A DNA stretch of 64,000 nt from Anticarsia gemmatalis (lineage: Eukaryota > Arthropoda > Insecta > Lepidoptera > Erebidae), in the NCBI RefSeq assembly GCF_050436995.1, contig NC_134763.1:7311001-7375000 (forward strand), given 5' to 3'. The notes below the pieces were generated by a model. It was given only the letters and a program-made list of their open reading frames with translations. It was not told the DNA's origin and made no database searches. The translations under genes and the position numbers were made by a program. Shown here piece by piece: positions 33,726 through 46,831 of this stretch (the stretch's first letter is position 1; the number at the start of each line of letters is the position of its first letter).

Positions 33726-36700
33726 CTTAATATTCCACGTACATGTTAAATGAACATAAAGCTACCGATGAACATTATCGTTTGTTGTCTGGAACCTATA
33801 TTCATAAACGTTTAGCTTTTGAATCATTTCTCAGTTGGAAATAAGCGAAAAAACTATAATATCATGTTTCTTTGGCTGCAATCTTCTTCATAGTGATGTC
33901 CTAAAGTCATATTCGTTCACATCGACGCGCATTAGACGTCTATTAACTAACAGCCACTGACTGAATTACCAAAGAAGCAGTTGACGTAGTAACGGTTCGT
34001 AGAATTGGTTGGTGTTTTTGCGTCGGGACCTTGAATGTGACATGTGGAACGGCTCAAGGCGATGCAGTGTGAACCAAGCAAATACGCGACCTACAAATTA
34101 TGCGCTATAGTAGCTCAAACGTTTTGATTTGGAAAACTATGTAAAGATACCCATAAATATGAATTGGAATGACGATGGGAACCAAAATTCAGATGACTTT
34201 CTTTAACATCTGTTTGACGGGTATTACGTCATAGTTGCCTAGTATGATCTACATAATGCGTGGTTACGTATAGGTAGGTACATAACATTTTTACCATACA
34301 TCAAAAATGCTAAGTATTTAAATTACAAGCAAAATTATGACACAGCCATTCTATAATTGACACACAAAAACATCATGTATATGTAAACGGCAATGTTTTA
34401 CTTGCGCCGGAGTTATTGAATGACCTACTTATCTATTCATCCGTTACATTATTGATTGCAATAATGACGTGTTGTTTATACATTCAATTAATATTAGATA
34501 AATCATTGCGGATAATTTCTATAGAGTTTATACTCATTATATTTAAGAGTCTGCATTACTTTTAAAAGCTTTTTATTTGCTTCTTCGACCTTGTTCTTAG
34601 ACTAGTTTCTGTGGTTTCTTCGAAAACAGAATCTACGATTGTTTTCCTGTTGTGGTAGAATTGATTCGACTTGTATTAGTGCGCAAAGGTGAATTAGCAA
34701 GTCAATTAGCACGAGTTCAGGTTGGGCAAGAACCTCGCACTGTTTTCGATTTATTGTTCCCGTATTCAATTCATAGTCATTCTATGTTAAATATATGTCC
34801 ACTTTCTCGCTTTGTGTGTTCGATGTTACCTTGAATTCGTTCAAAGAATACCACCTGTTCAGTTATTTCTTTGTTGGTTGCGATTGTATAATCAATAGTT
34901 GCATCAGAAAATGTTGTTTTAGAAATCCTAACGGCATTTTGTAGAGTATTTTAATATATTGAGTGGCAAGATTGGAGAGGTCAATAGTGTTAAATAGGGA
35001 CCTATTTGGAAAACCCCGTTGTAGCTAACATTCAAACCTGGACTGCATACATCCGTTTCCAGTCTATTAGGAGGATATTTATGACGATAGTGAACAACAT
35101 CTTCTATTACTTATATTTTTGGACTATTATTATTATGACCTATATCCTTTTGGTCGTATATTTCCACGGCACTGACATTTATTTATTCAAACGTCACACA
35201 AAGTGTAATAGTAGAAATATGTTTCGGAAAGGTCGAAAGATTGTATAATTTAACCTATGACCTCATAACTAGAACCCACAATGGTATAAAACTTTCATTT
35301 CTGATAAATAGCGTTATTCAAATGTTCCTAGTATGACTGTATCGACAGTTTTCGTGGAAAATGGGGCTGAGGTAGTGGAAGCAATAGTTTGCGTGACTGG
35401 CAGTCAAGGACCCGCCCTTGAACTGTCCGCGGGTTTAACGACTCGCTCTTTGTTAATGTACCGTCAGTTTGTGGCACATGTGCTTCTGATGATGTGACGA
35501 TTGATAAACATTGTGGAGCTAGAATGACTTCTCTACATTTATATTTCTTGTCAATCATCGTTCGTTTTGCAAATGATCTTCAAATTAAATCATCAAAATT
35601 ATGATGTTTAAGTAATTTAATATTGTGTCCAAGATCATTTTTAAAGTTCAAAACGCAGAAATATTTAGCCTAAATTTACAATTCTCAGATACCTATCTTA
35701 AATCTACAGTATTCCAATCTCAAAGTCGCAACAACACAATATTCTGAAATTATGTATGTGACTGTATTTAGTTAGGTATACTTAATCGAAGTGTTTAGAT
35801 ATTGTAATTTCCTTAAAACACCTGCTTCCGCGGAAAACGTTATCTTCAATTTTGACTAATATCCATAAAAGGAAAAACATATCCGTTAGTTATTAAGGAA
35901 AAGTAATATCAAAAGTTACCTATTTCTGATTGCTGTAGTATTCCTTAGAAATGATAAGGTGTGCAATTCTTTGCTCGAAATGACGTAAGGTACTGTTATC
36001 AGAGATCACCTTATACAATGACCAATCGTACTATCAGACAGCCCGGTTTCCCCGTAAGGTGCATGTACCTAACGTTACTATATCTTGTGTAATAAACAAT
36101 ACTATTGTTTGTCTTAGAAAAATAAACCAGATGGAAGCAGCTGGCCAGTAGTCACGTGTTCTCAAGTCTAAACAAATAAACTCGTTAGTCTTGTCTCATT
36201 AATTTAGTAACGTCATCAATGCAAGCTTTTTTGGATGTGTTTTGTCTGTACTATCTCTTTTTCCTCTTCAAATCTCTTAAATGGGTTTTTCTCAAATTTA
36301 TTTGGACTATTTCCTGTCCAGGCTTCATTTTTACTTTATTTACAAGGGTCAAAAGTCCACCTGGATGGTATCTTAATCCATTCATATCTATAACTAGTGT
36401 TTGTTTCAAATAAATTGTATAAAGAGGTGAATTAGTAGCGAGTCAAGTTTTGTACAGTTTTGTTTTCTTCCTGATACTCAACCTAATTTATTTCAGAACT
36501 CCTTCAAATGTCATTCTGTATATCTGAAACGGAATCGATTGAAACCTCGGATAAGCTATTTATTGTTACTGGCAGCTGCAAACGTTTGCGCAGCTATCTC
36601 ATTATTTCTGATGGACGCCATTGAAACACGGTTCCTTAGCAAATCTCAGTAATCTCCTGTGTAATGGATTTCCGACTTATTTCATAGTCTTTTACCATTG

Positions 36701-37639
36701 TTTATATCCCTACTCGGAATTTATAAACTCGGCTGCCAGAAGATCTGTTGAAACTGAAGTGTATATAAATCTAATTGCAATTTTATCGTCTTCTTACTCG
36801 CTGATGTTAACTTCTTCCAAAATCACTGAAATCGGTGGAATATATCTTGACTGTTATTTTTTTTCCTATTTCCTTTAGACTCCCAGGTCCAGTAGTAGTA
36901 CAATTAGGTATATGACTACTTATTTGCCTTGAATGAGTTACAAATAAGGGCTTTTAATATAAAATAATAACTGCGACAGTTTTGTGCACAATGCCGTTGC
37001 AATTTGTTTTGTTCTGTTAGATGATTCATTTGTATAATTATTGGCTTTGTGGTAGTAAAACGTACTTTGTTTTGTTGTTCATATTGCCTCCTATCTAAGG
37101 ATAGCAAATGACCTACTTTACCATCTATGTTTTGTAACAACTTTTGTTTCAATACGAGTTATTGTAGCGGTAAGGAGCGCTCCTATATAGTTGCTTAGTT
37201 TTCATACCACTGTAGCAGTAGAAAAACAACTATTAAAGCTGCTCTAAGAATCTGGCTTCAGTTAACTGGTAAGGCCGAGTTGGCGTCAGCATAATATTTA
37301 GATCACATAAGCGCGTAAACTTTATTTCAGTTTCTTACTAAACAGTAAACACTGAAGAAAGTGGGTTTTCCCAAAACATTTGTCACGTCAGTTCATCGAA
37401 TATTTTGTTTCGCTTGCCAACTGAAACAGTTTAATAAAAATATTTACTTCACATGTCATGGAGAAACTATTCATTGAATCATTGGAAGCTAACTTCATTC
37501 AAAGAACCTTAAAAAAATTTATTTGGCTCTGTTAGCGAATTGTTGAAATGCTTGGAGATACGTCGTTTCGTTGTTGAGGCGTAGTTTGCGCGTGCGCGCT
37601 GCGGTCGCTTGGTATCATACAAAACCGGCCACAAGCGCG

Positions 37640-37720
37640 CGAACTGACTCAGTCTGATATAAAACATTCTAGCTACGCGTACGTCTACAGTTTGTAGAAG
37701 CCTTCACATGACTCATACTC
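37640..37720 (+). promoter_or_regulatory. TATA-containing kayak promoter with two AP-1 sites
   Basis: TGACTCA sits at 37645-37651, directly before TATAAAA at 37658-37664. A second TGACTCA lies at 37709-37715. A start site about 30 bases after the TATA box, near CTACAGTTTG at 37685-37694, would give a ~155-base leader to the ATG at 37842. AP-1 sites on the promoter of an AP-1 subunit suggest autoregulation; that is inference. Confidence 0.55.
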
Positions 37721-37841
37721 TTATCATATTGTGAATTGACACGCTGTACGTGATTTTCGCGAACTCTTTGAATTGTGAACTATTTATTTAAACCCTATAG
37801 TGGATAGTTAGTTTGGACTATTTTTTTGGAAAGTGGTCTTC

Positions 37842-37946
37842 ATGTCTCAGTTGGTGCCATACCACCTCACGCACAGCGAGCAAGACGACAGTCTGATGTT
37901 CGCTACCATGTTTGAGTACCAAACAGATGATTATAGGAAGCCAATG
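37842..37946 (+). CDS. kay: kayak (Fos) alternative first coding exon, middle
   Basis: ATG at 37842 opens 35 codons (MSQLVPYHLTHSEQDDSLMF, then ATMFEYQTDDYRKPM) ending at CCAATG|GTGAGT, phase 0, compatible with the common exon at 57042. It is preceded by a TATA promoter with AP-1 sites at the expected distance. The resulting protein would be 393 residues, differing from the other isoforms only in its acidic, aromatic N-terminus. No splice acceptor is needed, since the exon starts with its own leader. Confidence 0.72.
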
Positions 37947-38939
37947 GTGAGTTTTAATTATTTTATTATAAGTTTTAGTAAGTTTTTGCGTCAGTGAGTT
38001 GAAGTTAAGCGCGACAGTTCGTGAATCGACTTCGTAAACAACTTTCTCAAGTTGAGGGCAGTTGATGGTGTACCGTACGAACTATGGTGCAATATTTGAG
38101 TGTTTGTTATCACAAGAACTTTTACTTATTAGACTTCGGCGACCTTGAGAATACGAAATACGATATTAATATTTTCAGGAACACTGTGAAAGTAAACGCT
38201 TCGAATAATATTTTCTTTCGAACATAATGTAGTATTTAGCCATATGTTTAGACAGTACTTTTACGCGTTAATTTAAACAATACAAGTAGTGTTTGTGACA
38301 CCAATAATAGGGTCTCCTGTCACTTGAAGCAACGGTAGACGCTATTGGTCAGTTACATGTGCGAAAAGGACAAAATCAACCGGACTTGGATTTTACATTT
38401 GCGTATTTTTTTAAATATTGTCTGACTTGAATGTGTAATTTTTGAATTTCAAAATATTATTTTTTGCGTAGCTTTACTTTGTAGTTGTTCCGTAACATTA
38501 TTAATTTATGTATGTATGCTTATAAGAATGTTCTAGAATTCGGGACTAATAAAACATTGCAGGTAGTTGATAATAATAATGTTGCTGTATCAGCACGTTC
38601 AGGCGTTTTTTTTTGTTCGATATGAATTTATAATTCATTTATCGCTATATTAAGAGTCTGACGTAACTTCGTCCGCGCTGTATTATTCATATCGTTATAC
38701 AATGTTTAAATTTTTCTCTATGTCCTAACCAAGTTCATTTTGTTCACGATAGATGGCGTTGCTTTACAAATAAACATGCAATCATATCAGATAAATTCAA
38801 CATGAAATGATAATCATAAACGTGGAATTAATAAGCCACTGATAAAGTATTCATTAAGGTATGTTATTTACTTTATAATGGTCAACAAAACTCCACTACG
38901 CTAAGGCCATCACGTGCGAGAAATTTCGTGTTATCAGTG

Positions 38940-38995
38940 AACGTCTGACGTCACGTGTGGTGCGACGAGGATGACGTCACGCGATGACGTCATGC
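38940..38995. promoter_or_regulatory. Triple CRE cluster with E-box in kayak intron
   Basis: Three perfect TGACGTCA octamers lie at 38946-38953, 38972-38979 and 38985-38992. The first overlaps a CACGTG E-box (38952-38957). A GC-rich stretch (GCGCAGTGGCGCGCGCTCGC) follows at once. Such clusters bind CREB/ATF and Fos-Jun-type bZIP dimers, so this is a good candidate enhancer or extra promoter about 1 kb downstream of the middle kayak first exon. Confidence 0.55.
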
Positions 38996-41989
38996 ATTAA
39001 CCCACTGCGCAGTGGCGCGCGCTCGCTCTTGTGAAGTTCTACGAACTCGTATCTACCTGAACATTTATTATAATGTAACGACTACGCGTTTTATAATATT
39101 TTATTGATCTCACTGTAATTATAGGCGATAAAAAATCTGGGTAACATTTAAGTTCTTGAAACTACCTAGGTACCTACAAGAGCTGTTGGGGAAATTGGCT
39201 AAAGTCACCTTCTTGGTTTTTACGTTCTGAAACGCAGATCCTCGATGAGACACCAGTCACGTACACCTGCGGTGAGAGTAGGCATGATATCAAACCTCCA
39301 CTTTATTTGTTTTTTTCAACCAGTCCGTACCTAACTTATAACTAAATACCTTCTTTAAAAAGTAGGTCATTGTATTTCTTTAACTTGCGCAACACCAACT
39401 TGACGCTTTCCTTATGAAAAGCTCTCATTTAGTTAATTTTTATAATAGTTTTATAATTTATCAAACGATGTCAGCATTATCCTTTTCCATTTTCCCGATA
39501 AACAAAAAAAACAGGACAAACCACTTCTAAAAACAGCTTATTGAAAAGCGTCATGCCTGTTTACTTTCAATGATCATGAATGAAATCCTTGGGATTTCCC
39601 CAATACATATATTAGATTTATGTTGTGGTTTTACGTTACAACTATGCCTTGCCTACATATTAACAGAATATGCTATTGACTGATGCAACACAGAGGCAAT
39701 GTATCCGTACGTTATGTTGCGCGAATCACGCCAGATTGTCGTCATGCTTGTGGCGCAACATAAAAAGGGTGCGACATTCCCACCAATTACTCGAAAATCT
39801 CATTGGAAACCTGAAATGACTGGTACACTATTAAATCAGTCGTTAAGTCTAGAAACAACAGATCTTTTAGGATCTGATAAACAAGACTATCAGTTGCGCA
39901 AGAGCACAACCGGATTTGCCGGGCGGCGGCGCGCCGACGGTGATGGTAACCTTTGCGAATCGAAAACGTCAAGTCCGGCTGACTTGACCTACATCGCGCG
40001 CTTGTGAAATTTCTCCTGCGCCTGACTGCTTCCAAGAACACACGTCCGCCGGACTGGGGATTCCCCACACTCTAGTGATCACCATTTACCTGCTTTACAC
40101 AATTCTTAATTGGCCTCCAGCACCACCTATTACTTCAATTGTTTCATTTGCTCACTCATTACGTGATTGTAACAGTATTATGAACGTGGCTCTACTATTG
40201 TTTATTGAAATGTAAACAGATTCAACCAACGATTGACCTTGTTGACTTGAGCAGATGTATTTTATTGACGACACCTATTAAACTGTTGGAGTCAATACGG
40301 GCCGGATGTGGACAATTTGCTTTAATTGTGACCGACTCTGAATTGGCCTTAGGTGCATATTGTCAAGGAAAACTACTGTCTGGACTTTCTCAAGAGTACT
40401 AGGACAGACTATTGTTCATTTTTAAGAAATGATATCTACATAAAACAGGTTTGCAGAAGATTATAGCGAGTTAGTATCGATATTACCGTGTAACCGCGGA
40501 TTAGATAATCCTCGCTACTCGACACATGGAGTTCTCAGAACAGAGTGAATCATCGGAAGTAGGTAAAGCAATATTTTTTGGTGCGGACATATGACGAATA
40601 CTTTTACAATTACTACACTTGGCATTAAGTACGCCATTATTTACTAATTTATTTTAAAGCTTTTAGTACTTTTTGTAGCAGAAGCAGTAAATTACAATAA
40701 GTGGTGCATAGAACTATCTCGTAACATTCGAATTTGGGGGCAAATCCGTCTCACAAATAATTATATGCTAATTCATGCAGCGAAATATACTATTTTCATT
40801 ACATCTAGACAAACTGTATGATATTTAAGTTTTATTAATATTCAAAACGATTTGTGGACTCCAATTAATAAACTACCTTTTGTGGGATCGTATTGGTATT
40901 TGAAACGATGTAGAATATCTTACCTTATAGGAGCCCTTATGCAATTGTGCGTTGTGGGTAAAAAATTCGCGCCAGCACACCTGCGGCTGGAAGATGACGT
41001 AATTCGTAAAGCACGCGGTGCTAGTCTGTGAAACTCATTGTTTATGTTCATGTACAACATTTTTACTTGAACATTAACTTTATACTGCGCATTTTGAGCA
41101 CAGTTTCACTTTAAAGGTAAAAAGACCTTGATATAGAGGAAAATGTGGATAAAAAACTTAACAAATATGGCTCTGCATACTTTCATATTTTACCTGAAAG
41201 ATCTCAATGGAATGGCGACAGATAACAGTAGTTGCAACTGAACGTTAATAATGTTCAAAGTATATAACAGTACCTGTTATATCACAGTACAAAAGACGAG
41301 ATGTCAAGTACCGATAACCACAACTAAAACACAAAACGAGCTTTTATGCAGTTGCACAAGTAGCAACAATAAACTCCCGGCTGACTTCTTTATTACCTTT
41401 AAAAGATAACACGACCAACGTTATCCATTCTGACCCATTACATAAAGTGTTTTCCATTGTCTCCCGCCGTTCATTGCTTTCAACTACACAGCTTACAAAT
41501 CAGGGACAAAGAACAATATTGTAAAGATAGTAAAAGGGTCTCTGCGGACACCATTTTCTAGACATTTGCCCCCAAACTAGCAGACAACAGAAACAAACTT
41601 TCTCCAATTTTCAACAACTTCGAACATTCTACTGACAATTTACGTGTCTACAATTTGTATGGCGTCTGAAAACTTAGTTTTTCCATGAAAATTAAAATAC
41701 AATTGAAGCCATAATACCTAACTGTAATACGTCTAGACTAGTCCAACCATAATGACTTGCAAATAAAGCTGTAAGTACAACCATGAAATTTTAAGTCAAG
41801 GCGACCTCACAATAAATGAATGTAGATTTTATCATGATTGCTTATAATATTGTTCCCTCTTATAATGTTAAAGAACCATTATGTTATGCTATGCTCTTAG
41901 CATTGAATATTGAAGTGCTGCATTGAAAATGTACAATAGCTTTATTGGATGATTGCATGTTTGAATTAGTAATCTTTAACGTTGTCTTA

Positions 41990-42089
41990 CGGCCAGTTTC
42001 TACATCAAAAGTAACAGCCAAAGTAAAGGGGTAAAGTAAAAATGACAGTTAAAGAATATCATTTTTACTTTTGATGCAGAAACCGGCCG
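41990..42089. mobile_element. 100-bp MITE, TTA target duplication (PIF/Harbinger-like)
   Basis: The terminal inverted repeats are CGGCCAGTTTCTACATCAAA at the left and CGGCCGGTTTCTGCATCAAA read inward from the right, 25 bases with two mismatches. Both sides are flanked by TTA (41987-41989 and 42090-42092), the target-site type of PIF/Harbinger elements. There is no coding capacity. Class is by target site and GGCC-type ends only. Confidence 0.7.
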
Positions 42090-45000
42090 TTAGTAACTTA
42101 AAAGTAATTATCTTGTGGTTATGTTTGTCTTCTAGTCGATTAACTATGTTGGGTACATTAAGTTGTCAGAGTGTGGTAGGTGTCGCCATAGTGGTAAGTC
42201 ATGCGACCCCGGTACAGTGGAGCCTCGTCGAGCACACCATAACCAACCACCCACGTCGTACAATTTCATGTTGACGTTTATCCACATCAAATACACCATA
42301 AACTAGTTTATTTGTCTGCAATTCATTTCAATATAAATCTGTGGTATACATACGTCAAAGGAAAATTTTGTATTTAAATCGAGTTAGTTGAATTTTACCT
42401 TCAGTTAAATTAATTATTTCGTTGGAATAATTCCATTGTTATTGAAACAATTACAGTTAACAAGAATATTGGATTATATTATACGGCAGGTATTGAAGAG
42501 AGGCTACGACAACTGACGGTGTTCTAGTTACTAGGGCCTGGGAAAAGCCCATGTTTGTATGGTTCTGAACTTACGTCTAATTACTTCTTGGAATCATTCC
42601 GGTATAATAGCAAAATACTCGTTTGGTTTAGCTTCTTTCTTTTCTTTTGTTTTCTTATTGACTTTGACAAATGAGTAAAGATCTAAAGCTTCATACACAC
42701 TGTTATAATTTCCGTCGATTTTATTAAATATGTCAAAACCAATGATACATCTTAAGTTTAACAGGAAACATGATTACGTCTTTAGCAATTACGAATAAAT
42801 AGATTAATATAATATTATTCATTTTGCTATAAAGGTTACCAACAGTATTTATTACTTCACAATTAATTTCCTGTTTGTTTAACTCTTCATTTAGAATTAA
42901 GTACCTATATATAGAATACAGACAATATGTTGTGTTGTTCTGTATCTTTATCTTTTGACGGGGATTTATTACAGCCGTGAAAAATGTTTCAAATAGATGA
43001 TCCTTAATCGAGCACAACACATACTAAATGTAAATGTATTCCGTTTCACGCGCTTGATTGATGCGCCCCATCGTACCTTTAGTTACGGTAACTAAAACGT
43101 TACAAAAAAAAAACAATGTCTATTTAAATAAAAGAAACAAAATCATAATAGACTTCTGTGGGTCCGACGACTTACTTACTTCTAATATTTTGCTCACTGT
43201 TGGGTTTTACCGAACAAACCAGATTCAATGAACACAATTGGCTAACAATACCGAGTCATAAAAATTTGGAGATAGCCATTAACAAATAATGCCGCAAAGC
43301 TTGCGACCAAATCGTTTCTTGGATCTCTTTTGGGAGAATATTGTAACGGTGCAACAATAATTGCATCGGGCTGTGCTTGGCGAGGATCCGTTAAAGGTAG
43401 TTAAGGATCCCAGCGGTTGACCACGGGCCACGGGCTCACGGTGAGTCACTCGCTCGGCTCGCACGGCATTCCACCGGACATTCTGTCCATACCGTTTATT
43501 TATCTTGATGGCGGGATTATGAAGCTAGCTTCCCCGTATAATTAAACATTTACATACTAACTCCACTTTTATACATTCTAAACAAAGGATTCCTCGTATA
43601 AATTAGCGAGCTTAATTTTCTTTGTTCACAGAAGCAATAATTACGTCACAATAATAAGCTTAGAGCTGATATTTACAACAGCTGCCGAGTCCTTGTTCCG
43701 ATTATGGGCAAGAATCGTGCTTGCCGTTCTGTAGATTACTGACATTTTCCACGTTTCCGCCTCGAGTGCCTTATTAAAAGATGTCATACTTATCGCTGCG
43801 CATGCGCATGCATTGTATTAGATCATTCTTATAAATATTGAATTATCCCAGATTTGTCGGCGTATATCACATTTTCTAAAGATCAATTTTATTATAACTT
43901 GGATTGAAAGTGTTATGCTATTAAAGTATCTAGTATCATCTACTGTGAGACAAAATACAGCAAAGAAAGAACGTAAAGTTCATAACAAATATGTTATGGC
44001 ATCGAAGTATAAAATTAATATAAATACCTCAAGTTACTGCTTTACCTGGTTTTATAAACAAGACGATTTTACGCTCATTCTGTTGAGTATAAAAGAAGTA
44101 ATTATGGAGCTATTGGCGATCATTCACATTTATAAGACGATGTATTACCAGTGCCTCATCTGCATAAGAATAACTATTTCAACCCTCTTGACTCTACAAA
44201 TAATAGGGCTATGAATTGTACGCAGTCTGCCGCCCACAACAAAATTCGTGATAGACGGCACAATAACCGCACTACCAATACCGACGCCATTATTTAATGA
44301 ACCCTCGTCAGATGAAAAGGTCAAATTATTTGAAAAGATTAATCTCGTAATTTATGTGGGCCTAACGCGCCCCGACAGATTTCTCGCCTGACGGACTGAC
44401 TATATGACATCGATTTTATATAACACAAAGAAATATTACTCGTTTTTTTCTGGACCTCATAACATCTCGTTTGTCATGGAGTAGCCCTAAATATTTTGAT
44501 CTCCAATTGTTTCCCTTCGTCGGCGGTGCACGCTCGTACGTCCAAGTTAATATTAATCAAAGAACGTAATTCACCAATGTGGAATAAATTGTCGGATGGA
44601 TAATTTGCACGGGCATGCCAGTTTACTGAGAGTAATGCACTCGTAAACGTTTACGACTGTGGCTGCGTTTTCAATGTTATTTAAATCATTTTTTTGTGAT
44701 TCTTCCAGCATCGTAATATAGGTTGCAACATTACGGATTATTGATGATAAATATTTTTCGTTTATGGAGTCCCATTCAATTCGTGCGAAAATTTTATCGT
44801 CATGGCCTTGTAAGCATGCAAAATTAAAACGTTCTTTCTGATTTTTATGATAAATATTTTACATTTTATTCGAAATAACAGCCTGAAGCAACGCGGGGTG
44901 TTTGTAATGTGCGCCTGTGCTGCGATGTTATAATTTCAGTCACCAATTACGTTTTACCGGAATCGCGGAACGTTCTTACAATAAATTGTTTTGATAACAT

Positions 45001-46319
45001 GGGATGTCAGTAAATAACTGAATTAATGGGTTTCGAATGGCTGCTTACTTGCCGCAATTCTTCGAATCCAATTTTGTATTTTACTACACCTACGCAGTTC
45101 TTAATTCTGATACATTTGCAGAAGGTCGCGTGTCGTGTTGGTACTGGATTCTGGGTTTTTTTGTTTGTTTTTCTGTAATTTGCTGATTTTGCACAGCGAT
45201 ATCTGGCAAACTGTTGCTTTTAAAAATGTTTATTATATAAGTAGACAGTGTTTGTTTGATTCTTCGGTATACATTTTTTCTAGTCACAACGTGAATAGAA
45301 CCTACGTAGTTGTGGAGGTTTTATGTTGTATTACGTCGTAGATCATTGAACTCACAGGTGATCAAACTTTATGAGACTCGGTTTGACCTTCTCGAAAAGT
45401 CTCCATTGACGACAGCCTATTGATTTAGTATGTTTATGTGCTTGTTTTAGTACTTTTACTAAGAGTTTAAACAAAACAATTCATATTTTCCTCAATCTTT
45501 CTTTGTCTGTCCTCCTTAATTAATGTGCAGTTATGCAAAAGATTCCAGGTATATGATATTGGTCTTTATGAGTTGAATTCAAGCTTTAGGTTAAGGCTTT
45601 TCAAATTTGATCATACTGAATTAGTTTTTAGTGTATAATGTATATCCCTGTTACAGTATTGTGTCCAATACATGGCAAAGTTAACCAGCAGTTATCAATG
45701 CTAACCTAACGCAATACTTTTTTTTTCTCTCCTTCACAGCCTGCGTTCATAACTTTTGGAGGCATCACTATTATATTATTTGATAATAAGTAATTTCCCC
45801 TTTTTAGAAACCCCATCGTAAAAACGAATATGTTGGAAAATGCAATTGCTGCTGATGATTTATTACAGTTTTTAATGACTGCGGCGGTCTACTATAACTT
45901 CTATGGTCACAGGCAGTGCGTTTATGGTCTATAAACTGGAGAGCTGCGGGTTCATCGTTTGTCTGTTCTTTCTATTTGTAGTAAAGCGGTAATATGTGCT
46001 TTATACACATTAATTGAGTGTCGATGATCGAGTGGTGGCGAGCTCCGGTGGCGGCTGCTCGTGCCCGACATGCTCGCACTAATTCAATTATTGCGTTTAT
46101 GTAGCGCACCGATCGCGTTGCATATTGAATTTCTGCCCGACGCACCTCTAGCCCAATTAGGAGGACACTAAAAAGGTTCTGCGTTTGTTTGCGCCTCATT
46201 GTTCTCATCGGTATCTGGGCTGCCGCCATAGTTTCGCAAGTGGCAAGTCTCTGTTTCCTCGTCTTTTTAAGGAATCGAAAGTTGTTGATTTTGTGCAGGG
46301 CGGCGAGGTAGGTTGCAGT

Positions 46320-46831
46320 TGTGAAATTGTGCGTAGGTGCGGTGCATAATGCGCGGGGGCCCGTCTGGTCGGCGGCGAGCGCGGCGGCAGTGGCTGCGGC
46401 GGGCAAGTCGGGTGCCGAGGGGCGGCCGGTGGTGTTTACGATGCACCGGTGCGACGGCGCCGAGTGGGGCGTAGGCGTCGCCGGGGGGCGTCGCGCCAGG
46501 CTTATCAGACGGTGGCGGGGCCGGCGCGCGAGCCTCACTCCACGTTCTACCGCTGGCCGCGCGTGTCGTGCACGCTCGCTGACACCGGTTTTAGATAACA
46601 AAAACCTTTGTCCAGCCGAGGCAATAATATTTACACACTGCGTGCTTTGCGCCGCGTAGTTTCTGAGGGGTTTTCCGACGCCGACCGACATCTGTCAGCC
46701 GATTGTTTTCGTTGCGCGCACGCGGGCATCGTGCTCCTTGTATCAAGTTACGACAAGTTTTTTGAAGTTTTAATTGAAGTTTCCTGTTGAATTGTGAAGT
46801 GTGTTATTTGGATTGCACTTAGAGGAAATCA
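46320..46831 (+). promoter_or_regulatory. CpG island with possible untranslated kayak exon
   Basis: The strongest GC/CpG island of the window (about 46320-46600) is followed by AT-richer sequence without ATG from about 46740, ending at a good splice donor (AATCA|GTAAGT, donor G at 46832). This looks like a promoter with a non-coding first exon on the plus strand. The transcript it would feed is most simply kayak. No TATA box is seen, and there is no RNA evidence. Confidence 0.3.

Larger units (their letters stand above)
29016..37640. other. kayak distal intron: no gene seen
   Basis: About 8.6 kb of mostly AT-rich sequence. Noted inside are a (TC)n tract at 32606-32623, a CpG-rich patch at 33600-33725, and a stretch at 35333-35560 that stays open in several frames on both strands without matching a family I know. 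No PP2C-like gene resembling fig, which lies in the kayak intron of Drosophila, is visible. Confidence 0.55.

Noticed and set aside
39699..40007. 102-codon plus frame with ATG, overlapped by a 93-codon minus frame
   Set aside because: No family motif, no splice or promoter context, and both strands open over a GC-rich patch. It could be an enhancer island in the kayak intron.
45972..46691. 239-codon minus-strand open frame, the longest in the window
   Set aside because: It covers a CpG island, is dominated by Arg/Ala/Pro, has no recognisable domain, and overlaps long frames on the other strand. Stop codons are rare in such composition.
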